A stretch of DNA of 31,081 nucleotides from a virus, in IMG/VR virus record IMGVR_UViG_3300042691_012990, positions 1-31,081 of that record; one strand, 5' to 3'. The translations under genes were made by a program, and so were the position numbers. Positions 7,841 to 15,564 of the stretch are shown here, in pieces. Within the stretch, counting starts at the first letter, position 1, and the number at the start of each line of letters is the position of its first letter. The notes below the pieces were generated by a model, which saw only the letters and a list, made by a program, of their open reading frames with translations, ran no database searches and was not told the origin of the DNA.

Positions 7841-9643
7841 GTGCCAGTTGATGTAGAGCTTAATGATTCGGGTGAACACATCCGTATCGAGACCGAATGG
7901 CGATACAAAGAATTATGCAAGGGGATCCCGGGTGCGACCTGGTCTGCAGCCGACAAGGCGTGGCGGGCGCCGCTCGGCTGGTCAACATGCCTTGCACTGC
8001 GATCGGTCTTCAAGACTGAGCTGCGCATCGGACCAAGACTTGCCGAGTGGGCTACAACCGAACTCAACACACGAGTGACGCCCTGCAACGAACTGCGCGA
8101 ACTTGAGACAGCAGACGGCGACGAGGCGTTGTTCCCTCACCAGCGCGCTGGAGTAAAGTTTCTTGCCGCTGCCCGTCGCGCATTGCTTGCCGACGAGCCA
8201 GGCCTTGGTAAGACAGCGCAAACAATTCGCGCGTTGAAGGAACTAAAAGACAGAGGCGAAGACGTATTCCCAGCGCTCATCGTGTGCCCTAACACGCTCA
8301 AGAAGAACTGGAGACGCGAGTTTGGAATGTGGTGGCCTGGTGTAAACGTCCAGGTCATCAGCGGATCAGCGACACAGCGACGTAAACAATTTGCCGAAGA
8401 AAACGTTGATGTATACGTCATCAACTGGGAGTCGTTGCGCACGCACTCACGTCTTGCTAGTTACGGGTCCGTTGCGTTGGCGCGCTGTGTTGAATGCGGC
8501 GGCCACGATGAAAAGGTCTCGGAAAATCGCTGTGAGGTTCACGTGCGTGAACTAAACAAGATCGACTTCAAGGCCGTTGTCGCCGATGAGATTCACCGTT
8601 CAAAGGAACCGAAGAGCAAGCAGACACGCGCGCTGTGGGCGGCCACAGGAAAAGCTGACATTCGCTTTGCGCTGACAGGAACACCGATCGCTAACAACGT
8701 TCTAGACCTATGGCCGATTCTGCATTGGCTGTCGCCAAATGAATGGCCTAGCAAGACGCGCTGGATCGATCGCATGGTTGACACTATGTTGAACGCGTTT
8801 GGTGGAATGATGGTGCTAGGCGTCAAGCCGCATATGCACGATGAGTTCTACGCGGCTATCAACCCACGGATGCGCAGAATGCTTAAGGCAAAGGTGCTAC
8901 CGTGGTTGCCGCCAGTGATCAAGGAACGTCGCGACGTAGAAATGTCTACAAAGCAGAAAAAGGCGTACGAGCAAATGCGTGACGTCATGATCGCGCAGTT
9001 GGAAGGTGGCGAGGCGCTAACTGCTCCAAGCCCTCTTACGCAGGCGACGCGTCTGCTACAGTTTGCCAGTTCATACGCTATGGTTGACGTAGACGAGTTT
9101 ACGGGCGAGATCGCCGTCAAACTGTCAGAGCCATCGTGCAAGGTTGACGCGTTGATGGACGACATCGACGCTGGCGACTTTGGAGATGACTCGGTTGCCG
9201 TCTGCGCCGTATCACGTCAGCTCATCGAACTTCTCAGCGCCCGCCTTGAGAAAGCAAAGATCCCGCACGGACTAATCACTGGTGCACAAACAGAAGAAGA
9301 GCGCCAAAAGGCTATCGATGATTTTCAGAATGGAAGAATCAAGTGGATTCTTTTCACGGCGCAAGCCGGAGGTGTCGGCGTTACATTGACAGCGGCTCGC
9401 AGACTCATCATGCTTCAGCGTCCGTGGTCACTTGTCGATTACAAACAGGCTCTTGACCGCGTGCACAGAATCGGTAGCGAGATCCACGACTCCATCGTGA
9501 TCACCGACTACGTCACTGACGGGACGATCGAGGAGCGCGTTATTCAGGTTCTAGATACCAAGGCCGACAACTTCGAGCAAATCGTACGAGACAAAGACCA
9601 ACTTCTCAAGATGTTGAGAGACGACAAGACAGGATCACTGTGA
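7841..9643 (+). CDS. SNF2-family DNA helicase/translocase
   Basis: This superfamily 2 ATPase has 600 residues. Helicase motifs run in order: Walker A DEPGLGKTAQT (118-128), motif II ADEIH (248-252), motif III LTGTPIANN, then a second RecA lobe with GGVGVTLTAA and motif VI QALDRVHRIGS. The N-terminal 80 residues (KAWRAPLGW) resemble the HARP-like segment of annealing helicases. A C216-x2-C219, Cys231, His234 cluster between motifs Ia and II may bind zinc. It is likely used in fork remodelling or recombination with the neighbouring nuclease and Sak4-like protein. GTG 7841 follows GAGGTG with a four-base spacer, and its stop overlaps the next gene (GTGA). Confidence 0.92.
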   Translation: MPVDVELNDSGEHIRIETEWRYKELCKGIPGATWSAADKAWRAPLGWSTCLALRSVFKTELRIGPRLAEWATTELNTRVTPCNELRELETADGDEALFPHQRAGVKFLAAARRALLADEPGLGKTAQTIRALKELKDRGEDVFPALIVCPNTLKKNWRREFGMWWPGVNVQVISGSATQRRKQFAEENVDVYVINWESLRTHSRLASYGSVALARCVECGGHDEKVSENRCEVHVRELNKIDFKAVVADEIHRSKEPKSKQTRALWAATGKADIRFALTGTPIANNVLDLWPILHWLSPNEWPSKTRWIDRMVDTMLNAFGGMMVLGVKPHMHDEFYAAINPRMRRMLKAKVLPWLPPVIKERRDVEMSTKQKKAYEQMRDVMIAQLEGGEALTAPSPLTQATRLLQFASSYAMVDVDEFTGEIAVKLSEPSCKVDALMDDIDAGDFGDDSVAVCAVSRQLIELLSARLEKAKIPHGLITGAQTEEERQKAIDDFQNGRIKWILFTAQAGGVGVTLTAARRLIMLQRPWSLVDYKQALDRVHRIGSEIHDSIVITDYVTDGTIEERVIQVLDTKADNFEQIVRDKDQLLKMLRDDKTGSL

Positions 9644-10599
9644 CAATCAACGAAACTCCGGTTGAGCTCCGCCGCGAGCCACTGAGAATCTCCAACTCAG
9701 AGATTCAGACATTCAAAGACTGCAGAAGAAAGTGGTGGCTAAACTACTACCGCAGACTTCAGCCGCAGACGCAAAACTTCACCGGCGCTCTTGCGCTCGG
9801 TTCGCGAGTTCACTCTGCGCTTGACATGTACTACTCGACTGGTACTCCATTGCTCGAGGCGTACGCTCACTTCGTACAGCTCGACAAGAAGGCGCTCATG
9901 GAAAGCTTCCGTGACACCATGGAACTCGAGACAGAAGCCGAACTCGGCAGAATCATGCTCGAGGGTTACCTTGACTGGGTCAACGAAAACGGTATCGACG
10001 CTGATCTTGAGATGATCTCGACAGAAGAAATCATCACCATGCCTATGTTTGAAGGCAGGGTAGAACTTCAAGGTAAACTTGACATGCGTGTTCGCCGTAA
10101 GGCAGATGGTGTTCGCATGTTCCGCGACTTCAAGACTGTTGGCGGATCATTCACCGAGTTCGCTGCACTAGCGCACATGAACGAGCAGATCTTGACATAC
10201 ATGCTTCTTGAGGCGGCGCAGAACAAGGAAGGCGAGCGCAGTGAAGGTGGCATCTTTACGATGCTGAAAAAGGTCAAGCGCACCGCCAACGCAAAGCCGC
10301 CGTTCTACGATCAGATCGAGGTTCGACACAACACCTTTGCGTTGAGAGCGTTTTGGAACAGAATTCATGGTACCGTAGGCGACATGCTCGCGGTGCGAGA
10401 CGCATTGGACGAAGGACAAGATCATCACTTTGTTGCATACCCTCGGCCAAGCCGTGATTGCAAATGGAAGTGCCAGTTCTTTGCAGTGTGCCCGTTGTTT
10501 GACGACGGTAGCGCTGCAGAGCACGCGATCGCTGAGCTGTATACGCAAGGCGATCCGTATAAGTATTACGAATCAACAGAGATGAAAGGAAGTGAATGA
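9640..10599 (+). CDS. Cas4/RecB-like PD-(D/E)XK exonuclease with predicted Fe-S cluster
   Basis: The 319-residue nuclease shows LGSRVHSALD (His58), GKLDMR (Asp148), RDFKT (Asp163 and Lys165, the D-x-K core) and QILTYM (183-188), which are the PD-(D/E)XK_1/RecB-family motifs. Cys28 (CRRKWW) together with Cys274, Cys278 and Cys284 (CKWKCQFFAVC) fits the four-cysteine iron-sulfur arrangement of Cas4/AddB-type nucleases. It is expected to resect DNA ends and supply single strands to the annealing/recombination proteins that follow. GTG 9640 overlaps the helicase stop and has AGGA six bases upstream. It is not part of a CRISPR locus; no repeats or cas genes are nearby. Confidence 0.88.
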   Translation: MTINETPVELRREPLRISNSEIQTFKDCRRKWWLNYYRRLQPQTQNFTGALALGSRVHSALDMYYSTGTPLLEAYAHFVQLDKKALMESFRDTMELETEAELGRIMLEGYLDWVNENGIDADLEMISTEEIITMPMFEGRVELQGKLDMRVRRKADGVRMFRDFKTVGGSFTEFAALAHMNEQILTYMLLEAAQNKEGERSEGGIFTMLKKVKRTANAKPPFYDQIEVRHNTFALRAFWNRIHGTVGDMLAVRDALDEGQDHHFVAYPRPSRDCKWKCQFFAVCPLFDDGSAAEHAIAELYTQGDPYKYYESTEMKGSE

Positions 10600-11357
10600 C
10601 CATGAGTGGAGTACAGCGATCGCTTACCCTCATGGTGTATGGTGAATCAAAGGTCGGAAAGTCGACGTTTGCAGTCACCGCACCATACCCGCGTCTAATG
10701 CTTGACGTTGAAGGTGGGCACAGGTTCCTACCTATCAACGTCAAGTACTGGGACCCGTTGCGCGAGGAGCCGCCTGCGGCTGACGGAACGTGGGACACCT
10801 GCGTTGTCAACGTCACCGAGTACGATACGGTTCTCAAGGCGTACCAGTGGCTTCAGATCGGACGCCATCAGTTCAAATCATTGATCATCGACTCGGTTTC
10901 TGAGTTGCAGGTCAAGTGCATGGACAACATCGCGGGAACAAATCAGATGCAGATGCAACAGTGGGGCGAACTTCTTCGCCACATGGGCGCGTTGCTTCGC
11001 GATCTTCGCGACCTGACAATGCACGCCACCAATCCGCTGGAAGCCGTCGTGCTGACAGCTATGGCGCGTCAAGGTCAGGACGGGCGTTACCGTCCGTACC
11101 TTCAGGGTCAACTTGCAATTCAGGCTCCGTATTTCTACGACATCCTCGGCGCTATCAACGTCGAAGAGTTCAACAATCCGGACCCGACACAAGGACCCTA
11201 CAAAGCTCGCCGTATGTACGTCGAGCGCACCAACCAGTACGAGGCCGGCGAGCGCGTTCAAGGCCGCCTCGGTAAGATCGTCGAGCAAGGCGACCTCAGC
11301 GTCGAACGAATGCTCGATATCGTTTTCGGACCTCGTCCGGATCAGCAAGCAAAGTAA
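10596..11357 (+). CDS. Sak4-like RecA-fold ATPase (phage recombinase)
   Basis: The 253-residue P-loop protein has Walker A GESKVGKST (16-24) and a Walker B-like strand FKSLIIDSVSEL. Its length, the YGESKVGKST start and its place between an exonuclease and a probable SSB fit the Sak4/AAA 'ATP-binding' recombination proteins of phages, which promote single-strand annealing with SSB. It lacks RecA's long C-terminal part. ATG 10596 (ATGA overlap, AAAGGA five bases upstream) is preferred; ATG 10602 would remove two residues. Confidence 0.82.
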   Translation: MTMSGVQRSLTLMVYGESKVGKSTFAVTAPYPRLMLDVEGGHRFLPINVKYWDPLREEPPAADGTWDTCVVNVTEYDTVLKAYQWLQIGRHQFKSLIIDSVSELQVKCMDNIAGTNQMQMQQWGELLRHMGALLRDLRDLTMHATNPLEAVVLTAMARQGQDGRYRPYLQGQLAIQAPYFYDILGAINVEEFNNPDPTQGPYKARRMYVERTNQYEAGERVQGRLGKIVEQGDLSVERMLDIVFGPRPDQQAK

Positions 11358-11385
11358 CCAACACAGAAAGACATAGGTAAACACA

Positions 11386-11973
11386 ATGAGCACACTTAAT
11401 TGGGGTGACCTCGTCAAGGAGGCAGGTGACGTCGGTGGGTACGACCCGCTGCCCGACGGCGACTACGACCTCGTGATCGTCGAGGCACAGGCTAAGGCCA
11501 CTCAGACCGGCAAGACGATGTTCGCCGTCAAGGCGCAGGTCACGACAGGGGCGCACGCAAAGCGTCTCGTGTGGGACAACCTGGTGGTCTCGACCGACAA
11601 CCCGAACGCGCTCGGAATCTTCTTCCGTAAGATGAACGCGCTCGGTCTCGGCAAGGACTACTTCGCGACCAATCCGACCAACGCACAGATCGAGCAGACC
11701 CTCAAGGGTCGTAGCTTCCGCGCGCAGGTTGGTAGCCGCACCTGGCAGGGACAGAAGAAGAACGAGATCAAGACGTACTACTCGATCCCGACAGCGTCCG
11801 CTCCTGTTCCGCCGATGGCTGCAGCTCCGGCACCGGCCCCCGCGCCCGCTCCGGCACCTGCCCCGGCGCCTGCACCAGTTGCAGCGCCCGCTCCGGCTCC
11901 TGCTCCGGAAGCCGCCCCGGCTCCCGTCGCCGCCGAGGTTCAGACACAGACACCGCCGGCCGCTCCGTTCTGA
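11386..11973 (+). CDS. Probable single-stranded DNA-binding protein (DUF669-like) with Ala-Pro tail
   Basis: The 195-residue protein has a beta-rich N-terminal domain (about 1-130) with PLPDGDYDLVIVEAQAKATQ, LVWDNLVV and FFRKMNALGLGKDYF, the pattern of DUF669-type phage SSB-like proteins. A long (Ala-Pro)n linker (about 140-180) follows, ending in TPPAAPF. The flexible tail with a terminal hydrophobic Pro-Phe parallels the tails of bacterial SSBs, whose tips end in IPF and recruit partners, but the acidic residues before the tip are missing. It directly follows the Sak4-like gene, the usual partner. Visible codon use is strongly GC-biased (CTC, GTC, CGT, AAG) relative to neighbours, as for a highly expressed gene. 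Confidence 0.75.
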   Translation: MSTLNWGDLVKEAGDVGGYDPLPDGDYDLVIVEAQAKATQTGKTMFAVKAQVTTGAHAKRLVWDNLVVSTDNPNALGIFFRKMNALGLGKDYFATNPTNAQIEQTLKGRSFRAQVGSRTWQGQKKNEIKTYYSIPTASAPVPPMAAAPAPAPAPAPAPAPAPAPVAAPAPAPAPEAAPAPVAAEVQTQTPPAAPF

Positions 11974-11985
11974 CGAGCCGCTGTT

Positions 11986-12033
11986 CTCTAGTGGTCGCCC
12001 GCGATACGAAGGTGTCGTGGGCGGCCACTTGAG
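11986..12033. terminator. Strong stem-loop between SSB-like gene and glycosyltransferase-like genes
   Basis: The left arm 11986-12007 and right arm 12012-12033 form a stem of about 21 pairs, including three G-U wobbles and one T-T mismatch, around a GAAG loop (12008-12011). It fills most of the 81-base gap after the SSB-like stop. The right arm is followed by TTGAGCATC rather than a U-run, so it is not a textbook intrinsic terminator. It may be an attenuator, an RNA-processing site or an mRNA-stabilising 3' end for the SSB message. Confidence 0.6.
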
Positions 12034-12054
12034 CATCACACAAAGGATGAATCA

Positions 12055-13263
12055 ATGAAGATTTTAATGACAGGGTTCACTGCTCTTCAGATCAACACAG
12101 AGCATAGAACAATCAAAAAGATCGACGTGCCAGCGTCGATCGTCGAAGCTCTCGAAAGCGTTGGCCATCAGGTTGATTGGCGACGCGTCACGCCAGGTGA
12201 AGATCTATCGTCATATGACGTGATCTGGGTAAACCTCGGCCCACTAAACTCTCTTAACGGCCGACAGGGCGCTATGGGCGCGCTGTACGCTCTTAGCTCT
12301 GGTATCCCGGCTGTTGGTTTCTTTGACGACTGGCAGTTTTCAGCCGTGTTCAACGCGTGCCGCTCGCTAGTCCGTCACCCAGAGATTCTGTACAAGTATC
12401 TCTTGTCTGGTTCGGCGCTGCGAGGTTCTGAAGACGCCACTTACTTCTCAAAGGCAGAAGCCGACGCTGCACTAGAAAGAATCGTTGCTGCTAATCCCGA
12501 CGCCGCAAAGAAGTGTGCTGTCGGTAGATACTTCTTCAACGACAATGACGATAACATCAAGGCGCACGAAGGCCAATTGGTACAAACCGCCCAGGCTCTT
12601 CTCGGTGAGCGCTGGTCACACGGGCTTGTACCAGTGTGCCCGATGTATTCATTCGGCGACAGGTCACTAGTGCGAAAGAGAATGCCTGCTGAAATGGCAG
12701 GGATCGAAGCGCTAGACCCGAGCTCAACGATCTTCAATATTCTGTCGTCAGCTATTCCGATGCCGCCGTCTGAAAAGAAGAAGGCGTGGGTTCTTGGGGC
12801 CCTCGTCCCGCACGACACGTGGCTCGAAAAGAAAAACCCTGAATGGCCTGTAGAGATCGTCGGTAGCCGCAAACTCATCAGAAAGTTTGGCGGACAGCGT
12901 TTTGACACAGAGGAAGACGTGCTTTCGTTCTACAACGAACATTGGGGCATTCTTTCTCCGCCGTACCCGCACGCTGGCTGCGGTTGGTGGAGAAGCCGGT
13001 TCATGTACGCCGCTCGTGTAAAGTCAATTCTTGTCACCGACAAGGGTGAAGGCAAGCCGCTTGGCGCACCGTACTCGTTGACGATCAAGCAGGTTGAGTC
13101 GATGTCCGACGACGATCTTGCCGGCGCTGCTAACGCGCAATCCGATGCCTTGCGTGCTCACATGCCCACGTATGATTCGTTTGTTGAACACTGCAATAGG
13201 ATCGTGCACCGTGCGTTGAATGAAGACAAGGGACTGAGGATAAACCCAGACGGTAGCAGGTGA
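12055..13263 (+). CDS. Putative GT-B glycosyltransferase, copy 1 (candidate DNA-base glycosyltransferase)
   Basis: This 402-residue protein begins with a Rossmann-like strand (MKILMTGFTALQ), then DLSSYDVIWVNLG (50-62) and PAVGFFDDW (85-93), as in GT-B N-lobes. The C-lobe has KAWVLGALVPH (243-253), VEIVGSRKL (266-274), GILSPPYPHAG (298-308) and RSRFMYAARVKSILVTDKG (313-331). That order and the R-x3-E/Y-A...LVTD acceptor/donor-lobe pattern resemble T4 beta-glucosyltransferase in layout, though I cannot align them fully. It is clearly paralogous to the next gene. A donor sugar cannot be predicted. It sits beside replication genes and a dCTPase-like gene, not beside cell-wall genes, which suggests it acts on phage DNA. 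ATG 12055 has AAAGGATG upstream. Confidence 0.6.
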   Translation: MKILMTGFTALQINTEHRTIKKIDVPASIVEALESVGHQVDWRRVTPGEDLSSYDVIWVNLGPLNSLNGRQGAMGALYALSSGIPAVGFFDDWQFSAVFNACRSLVRHPEILYKYLLSGSALRGSEDATYFSKAEADAALERIVAANPDAAKKCAVGRYFFNDNDDNIKAHEGQLVQTAQALLGERWSHGLVPVCPMYSFGDRSLVRKRMPAEMAGIEALDPSSTIFNILSSAIPMPPSEKKKAWVLGALVPHDTWLEKKNPEWPVEIVGSRKLIRKFGGQRFDTEEDVLSFYNEHWGILSPPYPHAGCGWWRSRFMYAARVKSILVTDKGEGKPLGAPYSLTIKQVESMSDDDLAGAANAQSDALRAHMPTYDSFVEHCNRIVHRALNEDKGLRINPDGSR

Positions 13264-14297
13264 TGAAGTCAATCGCTATCTCAGGTATGACCGCGTCGCA
13301 GTCGTCGTACCGATCATTCCATAGCAAGGCAAGCTTCATAGGCGTTGTCGCGTCCGAACTAAAGGACAGCGGTGTCGCTGTTCACTTCATAGAACCGAGC
13401 GTTCTACTGAAGAAAAGTGACCTAGATCAGTACGACCACGTTCTACTTGGCGTCGCTCCGATGCTAAGTCTTACTGCAAACAAGGCGTACGGCGTTCTTC
13501 ACATGATCAACCTGTTGAAGGACGACGGCAGTCTTGCACTATTTGTTGACGCGCCGGAACCGGCGAAGATCGCGGCAAGCCTTCGTGCTATAGATAGAAA
13601 GCCCGAAGACATCGTCAAGCCTTTCTACGCGGCTAGAAAACAATATGCCGACGTTGCAGGCAACCGTAAGATCATGGCATCGGTGATCGCAGGCGCACAG
13701 GCGCTGGCGACAGGTTGGGTCTACACAACGCTGTACCCGTCGACGCCGTTCACCTCTAATGAAAACGTTGAAAGCCAATTATTCGGCGCGACGCGTGACG
13801 TAGTCCAAGGTGTTCAGATCGACTCATTTCTTCTTAACACCGAGTTGAACACGGTGCCTAAGGCGCGTGGTGGGTATTGGACCGTCGACAACTCAAAGGC
13901 AAAATGGTTTAGGTCACTTAAAAATACCCTTGGCCACGAGGTCGTTGAGATGAAAAGCAACAGACTGTCGACAGACTCAGACGTAGAAAAACTAATAGTA
14001 CGCTCATCAGGCGCGATCGTCAGTCCGCAAGACGACGGGACGCTGTGGTGGAGCTACAGAATGTCGCAAGCTCTAAACAACGACACGCCGGTGGTAAGTG
14101 ACTGGAAAATTACGTCCATTCTTGGAGATTCGTGGTCGTTACTGCCGGCAAACGTAGAGGAAATGGATTACGTTGACATCTACGAACTTTCCGTAGACCA
14201 ACGCAAAAGATACATCGCCGCTCTTGCCAGCAGGCAAGACGCACTACAGACACTGAAGAATGGATTAGGTCATGGCAGACAACGTGCTATTTGGTAA
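13263..14297 (+). CDS. Putative GT-B glycosyltransferase, copy 2 (paralogue of preceding gene)
   Basis: The 344-residue protein is homologous to its upstream neighbour end to end. Shared landmarks are MKSIAISGMTASQ versus MKILMTGFTALQ, DLDQYDHVLLGVAPMLSL versus DLSSYDVIWVNLGPLNSL, FVDA versus FFDD, and in the C-lobe GAIVSPQDDGTLWWSYRM versus GILSPPYPHAGCGWWRSRF followed by VVSDW versus LVTDK and then SRQDAL versus AQSDAL. It is about 58 residues shorter, mainly in the middle. A tandem divergent pair suggests two linkages, two sugars or a heterodimer. ATG 13263 overlaps the previous stop (TGATG), and its 3' end overlaps the dUTPase-like gene by 26 bases. Confidence 0.58.
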   Translation: MKSIAISGMTASQSSYRSFHSKASFIGVVASELKDSGVAVHFIEPSVLLKKSDLDQYDHVLLGVAPMLSLTANKAYGVLHMINLLKDDGSLALFVDAPEPAKIAASLRAIDRKPEDIVKPFYAARKQYADVAGNRKIMASVIAGAQALATGWVYTTLYPSTPFTSNENVESQLFGATRDVVQGVQIDSFLLNTELNTVPKARGGYWTVDNSKAKWFRSLKNTLGHEVVEMKSNRLSTDSDVEKLIVRSSGAIVSPQDDGTLWWSYRMSQALNNDTPVVSDWKITSILGDSWSLLPANVEEMDYVDIYELSVDQRKRYIAALASRQDALQTLKNGLGHGRQRAIW

Positions 14298-14757
14298 ATG
14301 GCTGGAAAAGACACGTCAACTACAGACGGATGTGTACAACGTCGACTACGCGTCGTTCCATAGCGACGAGCATGACGACCTAAGAACCCTCATCGAGTAC
14401 ATCCGATGGAATATGCTTGCCATCGACGACGAGCTTGCCGAGGTGCGTAAGGCTATCTCATGGAAGCCGTGGCAGCACGACGACCCGTATGCCGACCGTC
14501 ACGAGATCCTCAAGGAATGCGTTGATGTTCTGCACTTTGTAGCGAACATCCTGTGCGCCGCAGGGGCCACGGACGATGAGCTTGATCGCGAGTATCTTGC
14601 TAAGATGCAGAAGAATGCTGATAGACAAAAGAACGGCTATCGAGTTCTTGACAGTGGTGTCAAGTGCACCGCGTGCTTCAGAGCTCTTGACGACTACGAC
14701 GTGGACGCGTGTCTCGAGTCGTCTTGCCCTCAACGGAGCACTGGCGGTGGTTCATGA
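14272..14757 (+). CDS. All-alpha dUTPase/dCTP pyrophosphatase-like protein
   Basis: The 161-residue protein has the MazG/dimeric-dUTPase motif set. An ELAEVRKAISWKPW helix carries the E-x2-E pair (Glu54, Glu57), ECVDVLHFVANIL carries E-x2-D (Glu82, Asp85), and the family-typical tail is YLAKMQKNADRQKNGY (108-123). These acidic residues bind magnesium and the triphosphate. Relatives hydrolyse dUTP to dUMP, and T4 gp56 also hydrolyses dCTP. In a genome with a dCMP hydroxymethylase, removing dCTP would prevent incorporation of unmodified cytosine. A C-terminal Cys132, Cys135, Cys147, Cys152 cluster is an added zinc-knuckle-like tail. The fold is fairly secure; the choice between dUTP and dCTP is inference. 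Confidence 0.78.
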   Translation: MADNVLFGKWLEKTRQLQTDVYNVDYASFHSDEHDDLRTLIEYIRWNMLAIDDELAEVRKAISWKPWQHDDPYADRHEILKECVDVLHFVANILCAAGATDDELDREYLAKMQKNADRQKNGYRVLDSGVKCTACFRALDDYDVDACLESSCPQRSTGGGS

Positions 14758-14990
14758 ATGATCTATGGGAAGATGCGTCGGCTCTCGACGTGAACGTTGA
14801 CGACGTCTTAAGAGTGAAAAAAGACGCATACAAAACCGATGCTGGCAGACTTCATAACGGCCGACTTGTTAAGGTTGTAGATATCAAGGACGGCGATATC
14901 TACGTGACCACGATAGACTATAAGACGCCGCACATACACTCTGCTAGACACCCAGCGTACAAACTAGAGAAGAAGATAGCGGCGATATAG
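14754..14990 (+). CDS. Small hypothetical phage protein
   Basis: The product has 78 residues. ATG 14754 overlaps the preceding TGA as ATGA; the in-frame ATG at 14709 lies well inside the previous gene and is less likely. The middle (GRLVKVVDIKDGDIYVTTI) reads like a small beta-barrel of alternating hydrophobics, preceded by an acidic helix. There are no cysteines or catalytic motifs. Function unknown; it sits in a run of small genes between the nucleotide enzymes and the DNA methylase. Confidence 0.6.
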   Translation: MNDLWEDASALDVNVDDVLRVKKDAYKTDAGRLHNGRLVKVVDIKDGDIYVTTIDYKTPHIHSARHPAYKLEKKIAAI

Positions 14991-14991
14991 C

Positions 14992-15381
14992 ATGAGCACC
15001 GTAGATCTTTCAGCAGTTCTTGAAAGATTTGAACCGGACTGGTCAAGAAGAATTGACTGTGAGCCGGGGTGGCACGCTATTATCGCCGCGATCGACGTAG
15101 AGCTGTCGAAGATCGACCCAGATTACACGATACAGCAGATCAAGGAAAAGTTTGGCGGCCTTAGATACTACTTCAACACTAAGACGGAGCACTGGCGCGT
15201 GATGAACGATGTAGTAGCTCGATACGAGCAGGTGGCCTGGTCTACGTGCGAAATATCTGGTGAACCTGGAGTGTTGATGGTGAAGCGAGGCTGGTATAGA
15301 ACGCTGAGTCCAGCTATTGCGCCACCGGGATTTGAAGTTGTAGACAGGGAGAAACTTCTAAATGGCGAAGCTAGTTCGTAA
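14992..15381 (+). CDS. Conserved phage hypothetical protein (KFGGLRYYF motif)
   Basis: The 129-residue protein contains EPGWHAIIAAIDVEL (24-38), IKEKFGGLRYYF (50-61) and STCEISGEPGVL (84-95). The 'GW-x3-I...IKEKFGGLR-Y' plus 'C-x(n)-G-x-PG' pattern recurs in small proteins of many phages as I recall, without a known activity; here the second Cys of the usual C-x2-C appears to be missing. The ATG follows the previous TAG by one base. The end overlaps the next gene by 20 bases. Confidence 0.65.
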   Translation: MSTVDLSAVLERFEPDWSRRIDCEPGWHAIIAAIDVELSKIDPDYTIQQIKEKFGGLRYYFNTKTEHWRVMNDVVARYEQVAWSTCEISGEPGVLMVKRGWYRTLSPAIAPPGFEVVDREKLLNGEASS

Positions 15382-15562
15382 CGCTCTTAAGTGTTTAACG
15401 TGCGGCAAGGTAATTGAGTCTGTGCATAGGCACGATTTTGTTAGATGTGTCTGCCCTGACGACTCAGATACCGGCATTTTTGTAGACGGTGGTCTTTTGT
15501 ATCAACGCGTCGGTTACGGGATAAAGGCAGAGTTCGAAGATCTCAGCGAGTACGAGGAGTAG
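15362..15562 (+). CDS. Small DUF7695-like zinc-binding protein
   Basis: The 66-residue protein contains RNALKCLTCGKVIESVHRHDF (Cys11, Cys14, His22, His24), then C29-x-C31 and IFVDGGLLYQR. This C-x2-C...H-x-H-D-F...C-x-C...VDGG-x-x-Y-R arrangement matches a small domain widespread in phages and bacteria that I know as DUF7695. It probably binds zinc. It starts 20 bases inside the preceding gene. No activity is known to me. Confidence 0.72.
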   Translation: MAKLVRNALKCLTCGKVIESVHRHDFVRCVCPDDSDTGIFVDGGLLYQRVGYGIKAEFEDLSEYEE

Positions 15563-15564
15563 AC

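Noticed and set aside
9640-10599. Cas4 as evidence of a CRISPR-Cas locus
   Set aside because: No repeat array or other cas gene is present; phage Cas4/RecB-like nucleases commonly stand in recombination modules.
10274-10837. 187-residue minus-strand frame
   Set aside because: It lies opposite the nuclease and Sak4-like genes, which have clear motifs; its product has no recognisable features.
11296-12039. 247-residue minus-strand open frame rich in Arg, Gly and Cys
   Set aside because: It is the complement of the Ala-Pro repeat tail and the flanking SSB-like gene; it overlaps well-supported plus-strand genes and has no family features.
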